Counted from the first letter of the stretch, positions 23,211 through 36,700 are shown. The stretch: DNA of 64,000 bases from Hypomesus transpacificus (GCF_021917145.1 NC_061077.1:8916083-8980082), one strand, 5' to 3'. Made by a program: numbers and translations. The notes: generated by a model not told the origin, from the letters alone.

Positions 23211-25253
23211 ATGTGGCTGCAACAAAGATTAAAGGGTCTGCCAGGGTTGCTGTCAAGCAGCTGGGCGAGAAGACTCCTTATTGGACTGTTAATTTTTCTA
23301 ATATTCTACTGGTACCTGGGCTCGGATGGTGCATTGAGGCTCTTTGGTAGTTCAGCTCAGTCAGGTGGAGTTGCTGGGCAATGCCTACAGACTGAAATCC
23401 ACCGGTGGAAGTCCCTTGTTGAACGAGGGGAAGGAGTTTACAGCACACCTCTGGAGAAAGTAGACACACCGTTTGTATCAGGTAATGGCCACATCCTGGT
23501 TGATTTTGAGTCTAATAAACTCTGGGTAGCCTCATCCACTCAGCCTGGCTCTGCCCCTGTGCACCAGACTGAGTATTCCCCAATAGTGGGCGTTCATCTT
23601 CCTGGCAAGCGAGTAGAGGCCCAAGCCACCATGTTGTGGTTTCGCAAAGGGGCTGTCCTGTCAGTCCGGTGTCTTTTACCAAGCACCTCGCAGTCCGTCC
23701 GTGACTGTGTTACCATCAGGGAGGAGTTCATTGCTCATCGCAGTCGTCCTAACGTGTTCCTGCAGAGGATCCACGTTAACAACCCTTCAGACCGGACTGC
23801 CACCTTGGAAGTTTCCTCTGAAACTCCCGCGTTTGGGAGTAAGTTTTCTGCCAGTGTGGAGAAGATAGAGGAGAAGGACATTGTTCTGTCATCAGGGAGA
23901 GTTCTGCTAGAGAAGAATCGCATTGTGCTGGTGGTGGTGGCTACCAAGAAGCTGAACAGTAGGATCCAAGTCCTGGCCAAATCTGAGTATTCAGACAATG
24001 TTTTATCTGTGGTGTGGACCTCAGAACCCATTGAGTCTTCTAAACTGGAGGAGACCTTCACCAGGTTGAGAGACGGAGCCAAGAAGGAGCTGGGGGAGCT
24101 CCTGAGAGCAGATGTAGAAGATGTGGTTCAGGACCATCAGCAGGCTTGGATGGACCTCTTCATCTCAGGTAAGTTTTTTTTGCAAGGTTTAGATTAAAAC
24201 ACAATTTCTTCACTTTAAGATTGAACAAGTTGCAAATTATATTCTTTACATGTAGAAGTCAAATAGATTTCAAAATAAAAAAACTATAGATAAGTGACTA
24301 CGAGCCTACAATGTATTAACTTCACCTAGATTATACTTTATTTGATTGTTTATTAAAGTTAGAGGTCATTTGTTCCCGTTTGTGTCTCATTAGGGGTGGA
24401 GATGAAAAAGATCACTGACTCGCACACGCCGTCAAGCCACACGGTAAACACCACCCTCTACTACATCCTGTCCTCCACCATGGCACCCCTGCTGGACCGG
24501 AGGCTTGGCGGGGAGCAACATGCCGATCTGGAATCCAGCCTGAACTACGCTGACCACTGCTTCAGCGGCCACGCCACCATGCACGCTGAGAACCTGTGGC
24601 CAGAGCGCGTCAGCAGCGCGGCACAGATCCTGCAGCTGGCCACCCTGTGGACACTCACACTCCAGAAGAGGGGTTGCAAGGTTCTGGTAGCGGCTGGTGC
24701 ACATGGCTTAATGCAGGGCATGGTGCTCAGTTTTGGTGGTCTCCAGTTTACCGAGAACCATCTGCAATTCCAAGCAGACCCAGACGTTCTACATAACAGC
24801 TACTCACTTCGAGGGATCCATTATAACCAGGATTTGATCAACTTAGCAGTGTTGCTGGATGCAGAGGGGAAGCCCTTTCTCCATGTGTCTGTGAAACCAC
24901 AGGAGAAGCCTGTGCAGCTGTATGCTTGTGAAGCAGGATGCATGAACGAGCCTGTGGAGCTGACATCAGAAGTCAAAGGTCACACGTTCCCTGTGATGGT
25001 GACACAGCCAATCACACCACTGCTGTACATCTCCACACACCTGCGCCATCTGCAGGACCTGCGCCACACTTTGCACCTTAAGGCCATCGTGGCCCATGAG
25101 GAGCACATGGCAAACAGATACCCCGGGCTGCCCTTCATCTTCTGGTTCAGCGTGGCATCACTCATCACCCTCTTCCACCTCTTTCTCTTCAAGCTCATCT
25201 ACAACGAGTACTGTGGGCCTGGCGCCAAGCCTCTCTTCAGGAGCAAGGTATAA
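23211..25253 (+). CDS. KIAA2013 orthologue, two-pass membrane protein of unknown function
   Basis: Exon 1 is 23211-24168 (ATG after an in-frame upstream region; donor TCAG|GTAAGT). Exon 2 starts at 24394. Together they encode 604 residues up to FRSK, then either V and a stop in place (TAA 25251-25253) or a splice at 25247 into a short last exon. The protein has an N-terminal membrane segment (LLIGLLIFLIFYWYLG, residues about 23-40), a long lumenal/extracellular region, and a second segment near the C terminus (FIFWFSVASLITLFHLFLFK). This matches the KIAA2013 family, and its place between plod1 and the natriuretic peptides matches human. Function is unknown; the human protein is described as a single-copy membrane glycoprotein. 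Confidence 0.9.
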
Positions 25254-26962
25254 ACACACAACAAAATGCGTTGAACTGAAAAGACAGCCTCAAAATGACA
25301 CTATTTTTCTGCGGTTAGCTTTACATTTGTCAGTCGGCAAAGATTTCCCTTTTCTGTTTCAAACCTCCTCTGGTGTGTGTTTTTCTCGGTGTGTTTTTCT
25401 CGGTGTATCTGCTTGGTATATTTTGGAGTGTGAGTGCGGACAATTTTCTGATTGTGTGCTTTGGATGTCCAGTGGATTTGCAGTGGGTTGACATAGTTGC
25501 GGTAGACATCTTCCCCCTTTTCCCCTCTAACTAAAGACTTATTTTGGTTATGTGTTAATGGAATCAATTAAAAACCAATAGGCTTACTTAAATCGAAGGA
25601 AATACACAATCTTTGTCACCTCCTGAAACTTTCAAAAAAGTACTAAAAACAATGTTATATTATTGAAAGCACCAGTAGTAAGCACCTACACCGTATTTAA
25701 AATAATACTGTAGTTGTTGATGAAGTTCAAGTTTGGTTTGGGACAATAATTAATATTTTCTTACATGTACTATTCATAGTTACAATTATGACAAGCTACA
25801 GTAAATGGGGTTTCTAGTTTCAGTCCATTTGAGAGAGAGTGAAAAAAAAGTAGTTTTACTTGTTCCTGATCCATTCAGTTTATTTGAATTTTGGCTATAG
25901 CATCGGTGGGTAAAATAAGTTATCTTTTCATTCACAGTTATTCATTTGTTCAGTACTTTTACTGGTGCCTTCAATCATTCTCACACTCGTATGAAATGGG
26001 GTTTCTTTGTAAATATTTCAACCTGCGGCATTTTTTTTTTTTGCTTGTGCTTCAGTAGTTGTTTTTACCACCTCAGTTCCAAAATTTAAAAAAATTGAGA
26101 AAAGAAAAAATAAATAAGATAAAGAACAAGATAACAATTGGAAATTCAAGTGGGGTGGTACTAACAAGACAAAAACTAAAATGTCTTTGCTGCCTGTCAT
26201 CTGTCATATAAAGTAGGCTAGTCCACTACTTGGATTGGAAGAGATGATGTGTGTGGGTGATGCCCTGGGAACCATGAGACACATCTACAGTGAGTGGTGG
26301 TCAGCTGTCCAATCAGCTTGGCCTTAGACAACCATGCCTATCTTTGCTTTTTGTTCATTCTTTGTGTTTTGGATGGTGTTTTATATTGATTCACTTTTTA
26401 TTAAATTAATGATGCATTTACAGGTTGACTTTGCCTCATTAATGTTCAGTCTAAGCCAAGATTGATGATCAATTGCCAGCTCATACCACCATGGCAATTT
26501 GCAAAAAACTGAAAGGATTGGATGAATAAGCAATACAGTAAAAGCACCATGCAGCATATGCGTTGAAGCTATTACTTAATTGCGCATACAATCCTATCAG
26601 ATCTACGCTATACTCGTGCTTACGGTTGGAGTCGGTTTGAATTTGGGATATATTAACTGCTTCAGTAAACCATCCTGAATTTCTGCTTCCTGTTTCTAAT
26701 CTCCCCCCTTTGACCTTAGCAGGTGACAAAGACAAGTGAGGAAATGACTCCTTAGGAATGCAACCATCGCAACAGGTGCAGATAGCTGAAATACTGCCTG
26801 GGTGAACGGATGAAGTGTCATGGGTTCATTAAATAGGTGTGAACTTTGATTGTTAAAAGTTTATTTATGCAGTTGACACCAAGTAAATCTCCTAGCTAAA
26901 TTCCACTTTACCTCCAGGGCCATTTCCTCATAAACGCTTCCACTCTATTTGACAAGACAATC

Positions 26963-27021
26963 CCACTGTTTGAGCTTGTCATCCAATCAGAGTCACTGTT
27001 TGAGCTTGTCATCCAATCAGT
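26963..27021 (+). repeat. Two tandem copies of a 30-bp unit
   Basis: CACTGTTTGAGCTTGTCATC and the following CAATCAG occur twice in direct succession. It is a local duplication with no known role. Confidence 0.85.
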
Positions 27022-27856
27022 CACTGGATTACCACAATACACATGAAATTGGAGTCAATCTCCAGTCACCATTATTTAAAAATGTTACCTCTTACCTGCT
27101 GAGCAAGCCTTTTTATGGTCATTCATGGGGGACTGCTGTTATTACCTTTTTAGTAGGCTACATACATTTATTTGAAAAATATGAAGAAATGATATGATGA
27201 CAGGATTATATTCTAATAGTCTTGTTCTATTGATTGTTAATCGTATTTGCAGGTTACAAGCAATGTTTTGAGAGCCATTATCTTCAATATTTGTGCTTTG
27301 AGGACCAAATTCTTTCAACCTCATTGAATTGATTTTCTCTGTCTCTTTTGCTCAGCCTGTACCACCTGATTGTTAGTGAAATCTTAATCCTAAATTGCAT
27401 TCCTGCTTTTTACATTTACTTGGGTATTTGTGAATGCATGAATACATCCTTAAATTACATTGATTAAGGCTTTAGAATGTATTTGGAAATTATTGAAGTG
27501 AATATGGTCGAGTTTAGTGTATCAAATATTCTTTAAGAAATGTGCATATTTATTTTTAAAATATGTTTTTGAATGAATGTGTGTATATGTTTACCATAAA
27601 TTACCATATGAACTGTTTCTCTCAATTTCTCAAGAGTTGGAAGTGAAATGTATTGTTTTTTTCTGTTTTTTCAAACTATTGTATTGTTTCAGAGTATTTT
27701 AAGGGCTTTATACTAATTATTTGGGTTTTTATGATAATCTGCTGAGTGTGCCTTAAATTAATTTTGATTACACATTATGGTCTGTACTTGAATATTGTTT
27801 TGATAATGTGAATTGGGAGTAAGAGGTGTGTGTTATTGTAGCTTGAATCAAATGTC

Positions 27857-27862
27857 AATAAA
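27857..27862 (+). terminator. AATAAA polyadenylation signal, probably for the KIAA2013 orthologue
   Basis: AATAAA in the context GTCAATAAAATATAAAG, downstream of a long T-rich 3' UTR-like stretch. It is assigned by strand and position only. Confidence 0.5.
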
Positions 27863-28863
27863 ATATAAAGTAAATGAGTTACATCTAAGGATGCTGACAG
27901 GAAGGTTTAAATATAGGCTATTTGTGGATGTGAAACGAAAGTATGCGAATAAAGTAGCCTATGCTAGGTGGAGGTTGCATATAGGTCACTGGTCTGCAAT
28001 TATTTTAGAAAAATACAACGTGAATGTTTTTGTTTATATTATTATTTTTTTAACACAACTGTAGAACGTGACTAAAGATTAACGACACGCTTTTTATCAT
28101 CTAAAATCTACTGCTAAAGCAAATGTAGTTTGTTTCAAAACAACCCTAAACCCATTCGTGTCACGATTTTTTTTCATTGCCTTTGAATGTCCTAATTGGG
28201 ACAAAATGGACATGTTTCTAAGCATAATTGTCCATATTTATGTTAACAATAGAATGTCCCAGCTGGCATGTAGTCCCTTGATTTAACAGAAGCACTTCAA
28301 AATCAGGCTAGACCATCTCACCAACACCTCCGTGAGGGGAAGACCTCCCTCAGGACAACCCAATCATGGATAAATGATTTCACAATCGCAAGATATGCAA
28401 ATATCTCGTTTGATACGTTTAGATTATGTTGTTGGCTACACCTAAATCTGAGTGTGGTCTAATGTAAATAGCCAATTCAACAATTAAAGACAAAGATATA
28501 GGCTACATTTGGGTCGTGTCTTGCTAAAGACGAAATTGCCAGGCTACAGGCCGAATTCTCTCCTGAAATGGAAAGGTTATGGACGGTCACAAGACATGTC
28601 TTCGTAATTTGTGAATAACCCTACAACAGTTTATATCGAATGAAATGTGCAAATCTAACTGTCCAAACGAGAGCCCAATGATGGAACTCACGTCAGGGGT
28701 TGCTTGCATCTCATTACGCATAACCCGACGGAGGATGAGATAAGCAGTCTGCACACAAATGACAAGACAATTGTAATAATGGCTACATCTTGGCCACAGC
28801 TAAAATGTTGCATTTTACATCTGGACGAAGAGTGAGTTCCATGTCATCGTTTGAGTAGGCTAC

Positions 28864-31800
28864 ATGAAAAAGGAATGTTTTGCATCTGGGACCCTGTCCT
28901 CGGCTTCGCTGAAAGGGACTTTCACCAAAATTCGAAGCAGGAGGCACAGAAAAAGAAGGGTTGCCCCAAAGACGCACGAAGACTCTGACAGTGACTGCGA
29001 TATTTGCAGGTGCGTTTTAATTTGCTTCAAATATAAAGATACGCAAAATGTCTATTCTGGCTTCAAGTTTGTAGCTTTTAGCCTATTTAGCGACTCATGC
29101 AATGGTATTTAGGCTATATTAATTTAGGTATAAATAATAATGCAATCTTATCATTAAACAAAACTAACTTGTCCCATGTCTGATTTTGTAATGATTGTGT
29201 TTAATAAAGTTTGGGGCAAACAAAGGGAGCTAAGATTGAGCTTCTTTTGTAGCAATATTTCGAATGTTTCAGAAGAATTTAAATCAAACAAACGGATCTT
29301 TTGCAGGTGCTCATTATCTCCCTGCCTTGGTAAAAGCCGCACAGTTCGTCACATTCTAACAGCTTGTCTCATGTCTTTTCTGGCATTACTTGGCTCGGTG
29401 TCCATTGACCTGCACTCCCACTTGAACCTGTTGCACACCACAGACGCTGCTTTGGACGAGCTAATCTCGTGTAAGACTAAAACAAATCTCAGACTTTTTG
29501 ATGAATTTCAAAATATGAGAAAACTATGCAACAAGTACAGAGACAATGAAACATACCAACAAGCGTGTAAGAGTCCGCCGGCCGTCATTTTGCCGGCATT
29601 AATTCAAGTGTGCGCAGAAATGAAACAGCAAACCAACGCCAAGGGCCTCTCCTGCAGCATGGAACTGGCTGGGTTTTGTCGTGAGAAGAGTGATGATTTA
29701 ACAAAGTTCATTAACGAAACATGGGAAACTGCGGACATAAATGACACCGACAAGTCATTTTTCTCTTTAACCATGCATAGACTTCTGGATACCTGGGGCA
29801 CTGTACAAGATGATATTATCAAGGTCAAGCAATATTCATACTGGACTGATGTATTTGCTCTCAGACTTATGGTAATATTCCAGGAGCTCAACCACCAGTT
29901 ATGTGACCTCCCCTCCTTAAGAACTCACGTGGACTTCCAATTTAAGTGGGCCCATATACTTAGCCACCTAGCCTTCACCAAACTCCTGTCTGAAAGACTG
30001 AATGGCTGCTGGGTAGAGAACATAGACGAGAAACTCAACTTTACTGATAATTTAAAAGAAGCATATATTTTAGACTTGACACCCTGGTATATCTCTGGAG
30101 AAACGACAGATGAAGCCATGGCTGGGTCCCAGATTGGCATTGAGGCCCTGAAGGACACCCAAGGATGCCTGCTTGCCCACGCAGTGCCAGCCCTGAGGCT
30201 GGCATCCCGAACAATGTTTTCAAGTTTTAGCATGAGGATTTGCCTGTTGGCGATGGCTTGCCTCATTTATCCAGTGGTACTGGTGTCCTTCAAGCAGGTG
30301 ACAGAGTGGATTCAGAACTATGCCCGCAGCCTGAAGGAGAAGACTGAGGATCTGAAACGCCAGAGGCAACTGGCCGAGGATCTCCTGCACCAAATGCTTC
30401 CCAAGTCAGTAGCAAAGCAGCTTCGCCAGCAAAAACACGTAGAGGCTGAAAGCTATGAGCAGGTGGGTTCTAGTCAATGAAGTAAAATTACAAATAATGC
30501 AGATGTCACTGTCATGTCTGCTTCCATGCATGGTGCTCCTGAAGAGTTTCTCTTTTACCATTTACAATACACTAGTTATGTGTTGATAACTACTTTCAGG
30601 TCATGGGACACCCAGTTTTCCTTAGCATAATGTGAAATGTAATGCCATAAGGTCCTGTCTCCCCTTCACTTTTAACATTTAACCAAATAAAAATGAGAAT
30701 GGGCCGTGTGATGTGAAGAGACTATGCTTGTGTGATACATGGGCCAGATCACCCAACATTCTGAATGAACACATGGGTCCGCTTTCTTTGTTCTTATTGT
30801 TGTCGTAATTACCTATAATTATAGTATTCCATATTCATTAGGAGATAAAACAGGTTATGTGGGTGAAAATTGTATCTAGCTCATTGAGGGGCTTGAAGCA
30901 GCTGTGCCAAAAGCACTCTGTTCAGGTTTATTATCTAATGTGATCAGGGCTGTTTTCACACACACTCTTAAGCCCCATGAAACATTCTGCCAAGAGCAAG
31001 GAAAACAAAAACAGTGTATAGAATCTTCAAATTCATCTACAACAAGACTTTCACCTTCTGTTTTTGAGAGGTTTCATTCAGAAAGGACATTCACTTTCTT
31101 TCTTTCTGAGCACCCCCTCATAAAATATATGGAAAGTGAATACAAGGTATGATGCATTCAGAAATAGTCTTTCTTATTCCAAACATTTCATTTTTCTTGT
31201 TCCATAGGTGACCATTTTCTTCTCTGATATTGTGGGATTCACTTCGATATCTGCCTCCTGCACTCCTTTACAAGTTGTGGAGATGCTGAATAACCTGTAC
31301 ATGTGCTTCGACACGCGTATCGACTCCTATGACGTCTACAAGGTAAAAATGAGCATGCAAAAAAAGAAAATATTGTCTATACAGTCAAATTCCTCATGAC
31401 TGATTTTTGCAAAGCATAATTGATGGGTCACACCATTCAGGTGGAGACTATAGGAGATGCCTACATGGTGGTGAGCGGGCTACCAGAGAGGAATGGTGAC
31501 AAGCACGCTGACGAGATTGCCAAGATGTCCCTGGACCTGGTGGCAGCAGTCAGGCAGGTGCTCGTCCCACACATGCCCAACAAGAGGCTTCAGTTAAGGG
31601 CGGGCATACACACAGGTGAGACGGTTATTTTCATTTCCATCTGGCACGAAGGTTATTGTTTAAAATATAACAAAGCTACCTGAGCCATTGCATTGCTGTC
31701 GTTGCTCTAGGTCCTTGTGTGGCAGGTATCGTAGGCTACAAGATGCCCAGATACTGCTTGTTTGGAGACACTGTCAACACTGCTTCCAGAATGGAATCCA

Positions 31801-31996
31801 CTAGCCTGCGTAGGTCTATTTTTCTTAACATAGTGTCTCTCCCACAAATGTAGCCATTGTATTTCATACACACACACTTCCTCTGAAATGTACAGTAAAT
31901 GCATATCTCCATAAGATGTTCCATATCTACATAGCTTTTAAGCTTCATGTTGACTTGATGAAGTTCAATACAGTGTGAGTGTGTGTGTGTGTGTGT

Positions 31997-32059
<63 letters not shown>

Positions 32060-33411
32060 TGTGTGCATAATGTTTTTGTGTTTTCAGCCCAAAAGATCCA
32101 TACCAGCTCAGCTACCTACCTGGCTCTGATGAAGGACAATGCCTATGAGCTCCAACTCAGAGGAGAGATAGAGGTCAAGGTGAGATTCAGTGTTTCCTTC
32201 ACCATACAACACTGCATCATTCCTTGCCAGTCTGAACACACATTAGTAAAAAAATGTATTATGGCACTATGGTCACTCTAAAGGGTCTAGTGTGGGGTAT
32301 ATCATGTTCATCTTGTGGTAGTCTAGAAACGACCTCCTCCACACAATACACATAAAACCCACACACACTTGACAGAAGTGTGATGGTTTTGAGTGACATT
32401 TCTCCAGTTAATTAATCTGAATTGACTCTGCATAATTAAACACTTGATTATAGACTGAGAGGAGTTCTTCAGCAGTCTCTTGTGAGTTAATGTCACTATA
32501 GGTGAAGCTCCTAATTATTGTAACAATGGAATGTTGAAGTACTGTAAAAAGTTTTAATACACTGAAGAAACACTTAATTGTTAATATCAAGCCTTCAAAA
32601 TGTGAATGTGTTTTGACTGATTTAAAAAACAAAAACAGTTATCTTCTTCAACTGCAAAGGTAAATAAGGTGTTTGAATCCATCAAAAAATCTGTCCCTTT
32701 TTTTTTTAAGGGTAAAGGCAAAATGAACACGTACTGGCTGATTGGGCATAAGAACTACAGTGTCCAGAATGACAGCCTGGTGTGCCACTGGAATCCCAAC
32801 ATGGCCAGGAAGAAAAAGACTCTTATTGGAAGCGAGGGCTCTATGGGAAATGTATGTTATGTTTATACTGTACCCAATTGGTGTCTTGAGTGTCCATATA
32901 CTTTCAACCATGTTTGACTAGATAGTGTCATTCAATATACTGTCTTAGTCTTGTATATATATATAATACGTATATATGTAGTAATACCTGTATGTAGTAA
33001 TACCTGTAAAATAACTTGTAAATGTTTGTAAAAGTGCTTTGCCTTGGAATAATTCTTAATTTCTCTCTTGTTGTTCACACCTTCTTCTACCTCTTCCCGT
33101 TTCCCTTGTTCCAGTCCTGCGCAACAGTGCAGAGCATTAGTGAGAACACCACTCCCATCTCCCTTCTGGAAGTGGCCCCACCCTCTGGCTCCACCCAGCC
33201 CTGCCTCCAGCCCAGTACCCAGGCTTCCGCAGGCCCCGGCCTGTGTGTGTCTGCTCAGGTGGAGCCCTGCGCCAGTAGCTTTGGAGCCCTGGGCTCCCTG
33301 ATTGGGGGCCTTCAAGGGGAGAGTGATGGTCCATTGCCCAGGGAGAAGAGGACCCATGGAGGGACAGGGGAGAAGCCTGAACTGCTGCCTGGTTCCATCG
33401 TTCACATGTAA
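28864..33411 (+). CDS. Two-pass membrane guanylate cyclase with NIT-like outer domain
   Basis: Exons: 28864-29009, 29307-30462, 31208-31342, 31441-31615, 31711-31809, 32088-32179, 32711-32851, 33115-33411; 2241 nt, 746 aa. Layout: basic cytosolic N terminus, TM1 about 64-82, a Cys-rich outer loop of about 277 aa with several N-glycosylation sequons, TM2 about 360-377, a dimerisation helix ([18 protein letters not shown]), the cyclase domain from 435, and a Ser/Pro-rich tail. Catalysis looks intact: metal Asp441 (FFSDIVGFT) and Asp485 (GDAYMV), guanine-selecting Glu481 and Cys553 (RYCLFGD), and Asn560/Arg564 (NTASRMES). It lacks the kinase-homology and ANF-receptor domains of NPR1 and NPR2. 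The outer loop between two TMs fits the NIT sensor type found in some animal cyclases, but that is an inference from layout. In-frame TGA at 28852 precedes the ATG. I know of no mammalian counterpart at this site. Confidence 0.85.
31973..32053 (+). repeat. (GT)n microsatellite in cyclase intron 5
   Basis: About 80 bp of near-perfect GT repeat ending about 35 bp before the acceptor of the exon at 32088. It is a likely polymorphic marker, and it may influence splicing of that exon. Confidence 0.95.
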
Positions 33412-33760
33412 AATAAGGTCTTGAAGTTTAGATACAAATTTGTGAATCTTTGATTTATTAATGCATTTAGATTTTGGTTTTATTGTGTTGTAGTGTACGT
33501 TTTACAAACTGTAAGGATTACTCATTTAGTTTTGATTAAATTAAGGAGATTTAACCAGAAAATTACCAACTGACTCTTTAGTCCATCCTTAAATTTGCAC
33601 TGGAAGATTAAACTATGTGGATAAAGAAATTGCCCAGCTAAAATTATATCAGGCATTGTAACTGTTCACCATTCAGAAACCTGATACATTTGAATAATTT
33701 CAGGATTTTAGCATCTTCTTTGTTATTTGATTGTTTTTTTTGGTTAGGTTTAGATTTAGT

Positions 33761-33766
33761 AATAAA
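33761..33766 (+). terminator. AATAAA polyadenylation signal, probably for the guanylate cyclase gene
   Basis: First clear AATAAA after the stop codon at 33409-33411, giving a 3' UTR of about 370 nt. Confidence 0.55.
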
Positions 33767-36700
33767 GGGCTACTAACTGCTTGTTTATCGATGCCGTGTT
33801 TTGTCATATAATGAATCAATGAAATATTTAATAAGTTTGAAATCCAGTCTAACCACAAGAGGGCAATGTTTAATCATATCTCAAACCAGCCCTGCAGTCC
33901 TCAATAGTTTGTTTGTCCACTGACTGAATGCCGTGACAATGCATGTAACCTGTGTGGTTTGGTTCAAACAGCTTTGAATCAGCACTTTAGTTCAGTTTTC
34001 TTGGATCTGGTAGAATGGGTTGCCGGCTGGTAGTGCCACAGGTCCACATCACATGACTCATGCTGTGTTGGTCTGTAAACACTGTGGCTGTGAACCACTT
34101 GCAGGCATGGCACCCACGCAGAGAGGAGAGTGGTATGACTGGAACCATCACAGATCATTGTTCACATTCTACAACCTTATATCTTTTTGTCACTTTTTGT
34201 CAAATGGAAAAATATGCATCTGTTTGCATTTTGTACGCAATCAAGCAAAACCCAGAGATTATTTGTGCCATTGTCTAGTGTTCCCAAACTGAGGGGTAAC
34301 ATCTTTGGATAGCTTTTGTTAATTCCTTATTGTGAAACAACTGCAACCTGGGCTGTTGAATGCCAAGATGGCATTTACCTCAAATGCAGCAAACAGCAGC
34401 CACAAACGTGTGTAATCAAGCCAAATGTGAACAGTATGGCACATCAAGGCTTGCTGAATTAACACACAACACACTAATATGAAATGGAGAGGAGCCCTTG
34501 TCGCCTACTGTAGGAGAGACAAGTAGTTTGAAACAAGACCTCAACTTTGTTCTACAATAATGAGGGATCAGATGAACAGAGTACCAATTTGTTGGAGGTC
34601 CTTTGCCAACCTGACTGATGCCTCTCTTCTTCTCTCCCCCTTAGCTTCTCTCTATTCTCACTTTTCTGTCCTTCCCCCTTCACAACTCTCCCCCCCCCCC
34701 CCCAACATTCAGTTGTGTGTCCTCGCTTTGTGTTCTCCAATCTCTCCCTCCCTCTCTATTAAATCTCCGTCTTTCTGCAAGCCACATGTCAGGCACACTC
34801 ACTTGTCCTGAGGTGTGGAAGGGGGTGGGATCATTGGTGGAAATGACTCTTGTGTTGCATTCCACCCTGATAATAAAACTGTCACGGGGGGACAGCATGA
34901 TGACTAGATCACAGAGGCGCCCCTTCTCTTTCTTTCTTCTCTTTCTTTCTTTTTCTATCTCTCCCTCTTCTGACCCCCACCTGCCTCACTCTTATGGTGC
35001 TCAAAAAGAACCTCCTCTGCTGTGTTATTGTATTCTCATATTTCATGGATATTATGTTCTGTTTTGGAATAGCTCAAATACATTCTAATGTTTTCAATAT
35101 CAGACATAGCTATTGACTGTGGTTCCATCCTCTGAAGATGCATAAAATCGAATTTAATTTGCAGAAGCTAGTCTGTTTCACAGAATTCACAGCTGAGCTC
35201 ATGAGAGAGTCAACACAAAGCATGTCCTGAAATTTTTACGGTGGGCAACATGTATTATATGGTTTATGAGTCTAAAAGACAGTTTATCAATAATGGTATT
35301 AATGCTGAATTCAAATGTTGCTATGCTATCCATATCCTGTTTGACTTATTTAACATATGTCAAGTTCTCTTCCCCCCTTTCTCTCCCTCTCCCCTGCACA
35401 TTTCAAGTTATAACGCATAGTTCAAAACTAAACAGAGGACACTAATGAATGCATAAAGATTTGCTATTAGATTTTCACTTCCTCAAACCTTTTTGTGACA
35501 GTGTATGTCAGGCACCATGTGGGGTGTCCTGGCACATTGAGGCACCACACATTCCACCCCAAACATGGCAGCAACGTGGGGCAGATAGGGCAAGCGGGAA
35601 GGGGCTTGGCCCTAGGGTGACAGCACAGGAACCAAATGTTGTTGGCGCTAAAAAGTAGGACTTGCAAACTTCAGAGATATTGTATAAATCTCTCTGTGAG
35701 GCAAGCTCCCATCCAACTTCAAAACAACGACAACTGTAAAAGCTGTGTAACTTGTTCTTTGCATTTAAAGAATTGGCATCCATCTGCTTTGCAAACACGT
35801 TGAGAAATCCCTGCCTTCACATCCTTATGAAAAAGTCACTGAACTTTCGAAAAGGCTAAGAGGACACAAATTACCATAACTGATGTTTATATTTATAGGA
35901 CTTCCTGTTTGCCTTCTTATTTCTGACCATAGCTGACTTTTGAATGTGACTTGAATTGTGAAAGTCACAGTCAGTGCTGTGTTACTGAAAACAAAGCCAC
36001 CTGCCCACAGGGCAGACATTGAGCTCAGACAACCATAGGAATAGGAAAGGTTGCCATTATGGAGATATAATAACCAGTATGTGTCCTATTATTTGAACCA
36101 TTCAAGACTAATTATTCAAAGGTTCTAAGCACTGTAACGCTTGTACAGTCACCCTGTGGCAACTCTAATACGTTTTTTTTTAATAACCCTTCACATTAGC
36201 ATTTTACCTTTGTAAAGGCAGGTGGTCACACTGGCCTCTCCTGCCAAAAGACAACGAAGCACTTTGGGTGGAGAGTGGACAAGGCGTTTGTCATCATTAC
36301 TACATGTTGTGTCTTGTACATTAGCCACAGTGGGGGTGCTTCTGGCCCCAGGTTACGCCATTGATATCTGTCACAGAACCACGGGGGGTTGGTATCATGA
36401 GGGAGGGCGAGGTAAAGAGATTTTAATGACATTGTAAGCTGCTCTTTGGATTTAAACTTTAATGCATTGTTTGTTTGGAAGGACATCTAGACGCAGCCTG
36501 TAAAAATGGGTGGAAATGTATCTTTTATGTGGGTTCCTAATGAGTTGAATAGCTGTTATCCTTTGGAATGGAGTTTGGTTACATGTGGCCAACCTTTCAA
36601 TGCTTTAAATGAGGGGAAGAAAGTCTAAGATATTAGTCAACAAACGAAAAACAGACCATTAGCAATGAATTTTACTAACACAGTATTGCCAATACAGTGT

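Larger units (their letters stand above)
25254..28863. other. Probable KIAA2013-orthologue 3' UTR and intergenic sequence
   Basis: AT-rich sequence without convincing exons. A candidate final coding exon starts after TTAGCAG at 26721 (VTKTSEEMTP then stop). Otherwise I see only simple T-rich tracts and a short tandem repeat at 26963-27021. The promoter of the guanylate cyclase gene should lie in the last few hundred bases. Confidence 0.5.

Noticed and set aside
30904-31152. 82-aa ORF inside the cyclase intron
   Set aside because: It lies between two well-supported exons with good splice sites and has no similarity to the cyclase family.
28864-33411. Reading the cyclase as a natriuretic-peptide receptor (NPR1/NPR2)
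   Set aside because: It has two membrane segments, no ANF-receptor ligand-binding domain and no kinase-homology domain. The dimer helix follows the second membrane segment directly.
35449-35658. 69-aa ORF in the long intergenic stretch
   Set aside because: No recognisable motif, no splice partner on either side, and a composition typical of chance ORFs.
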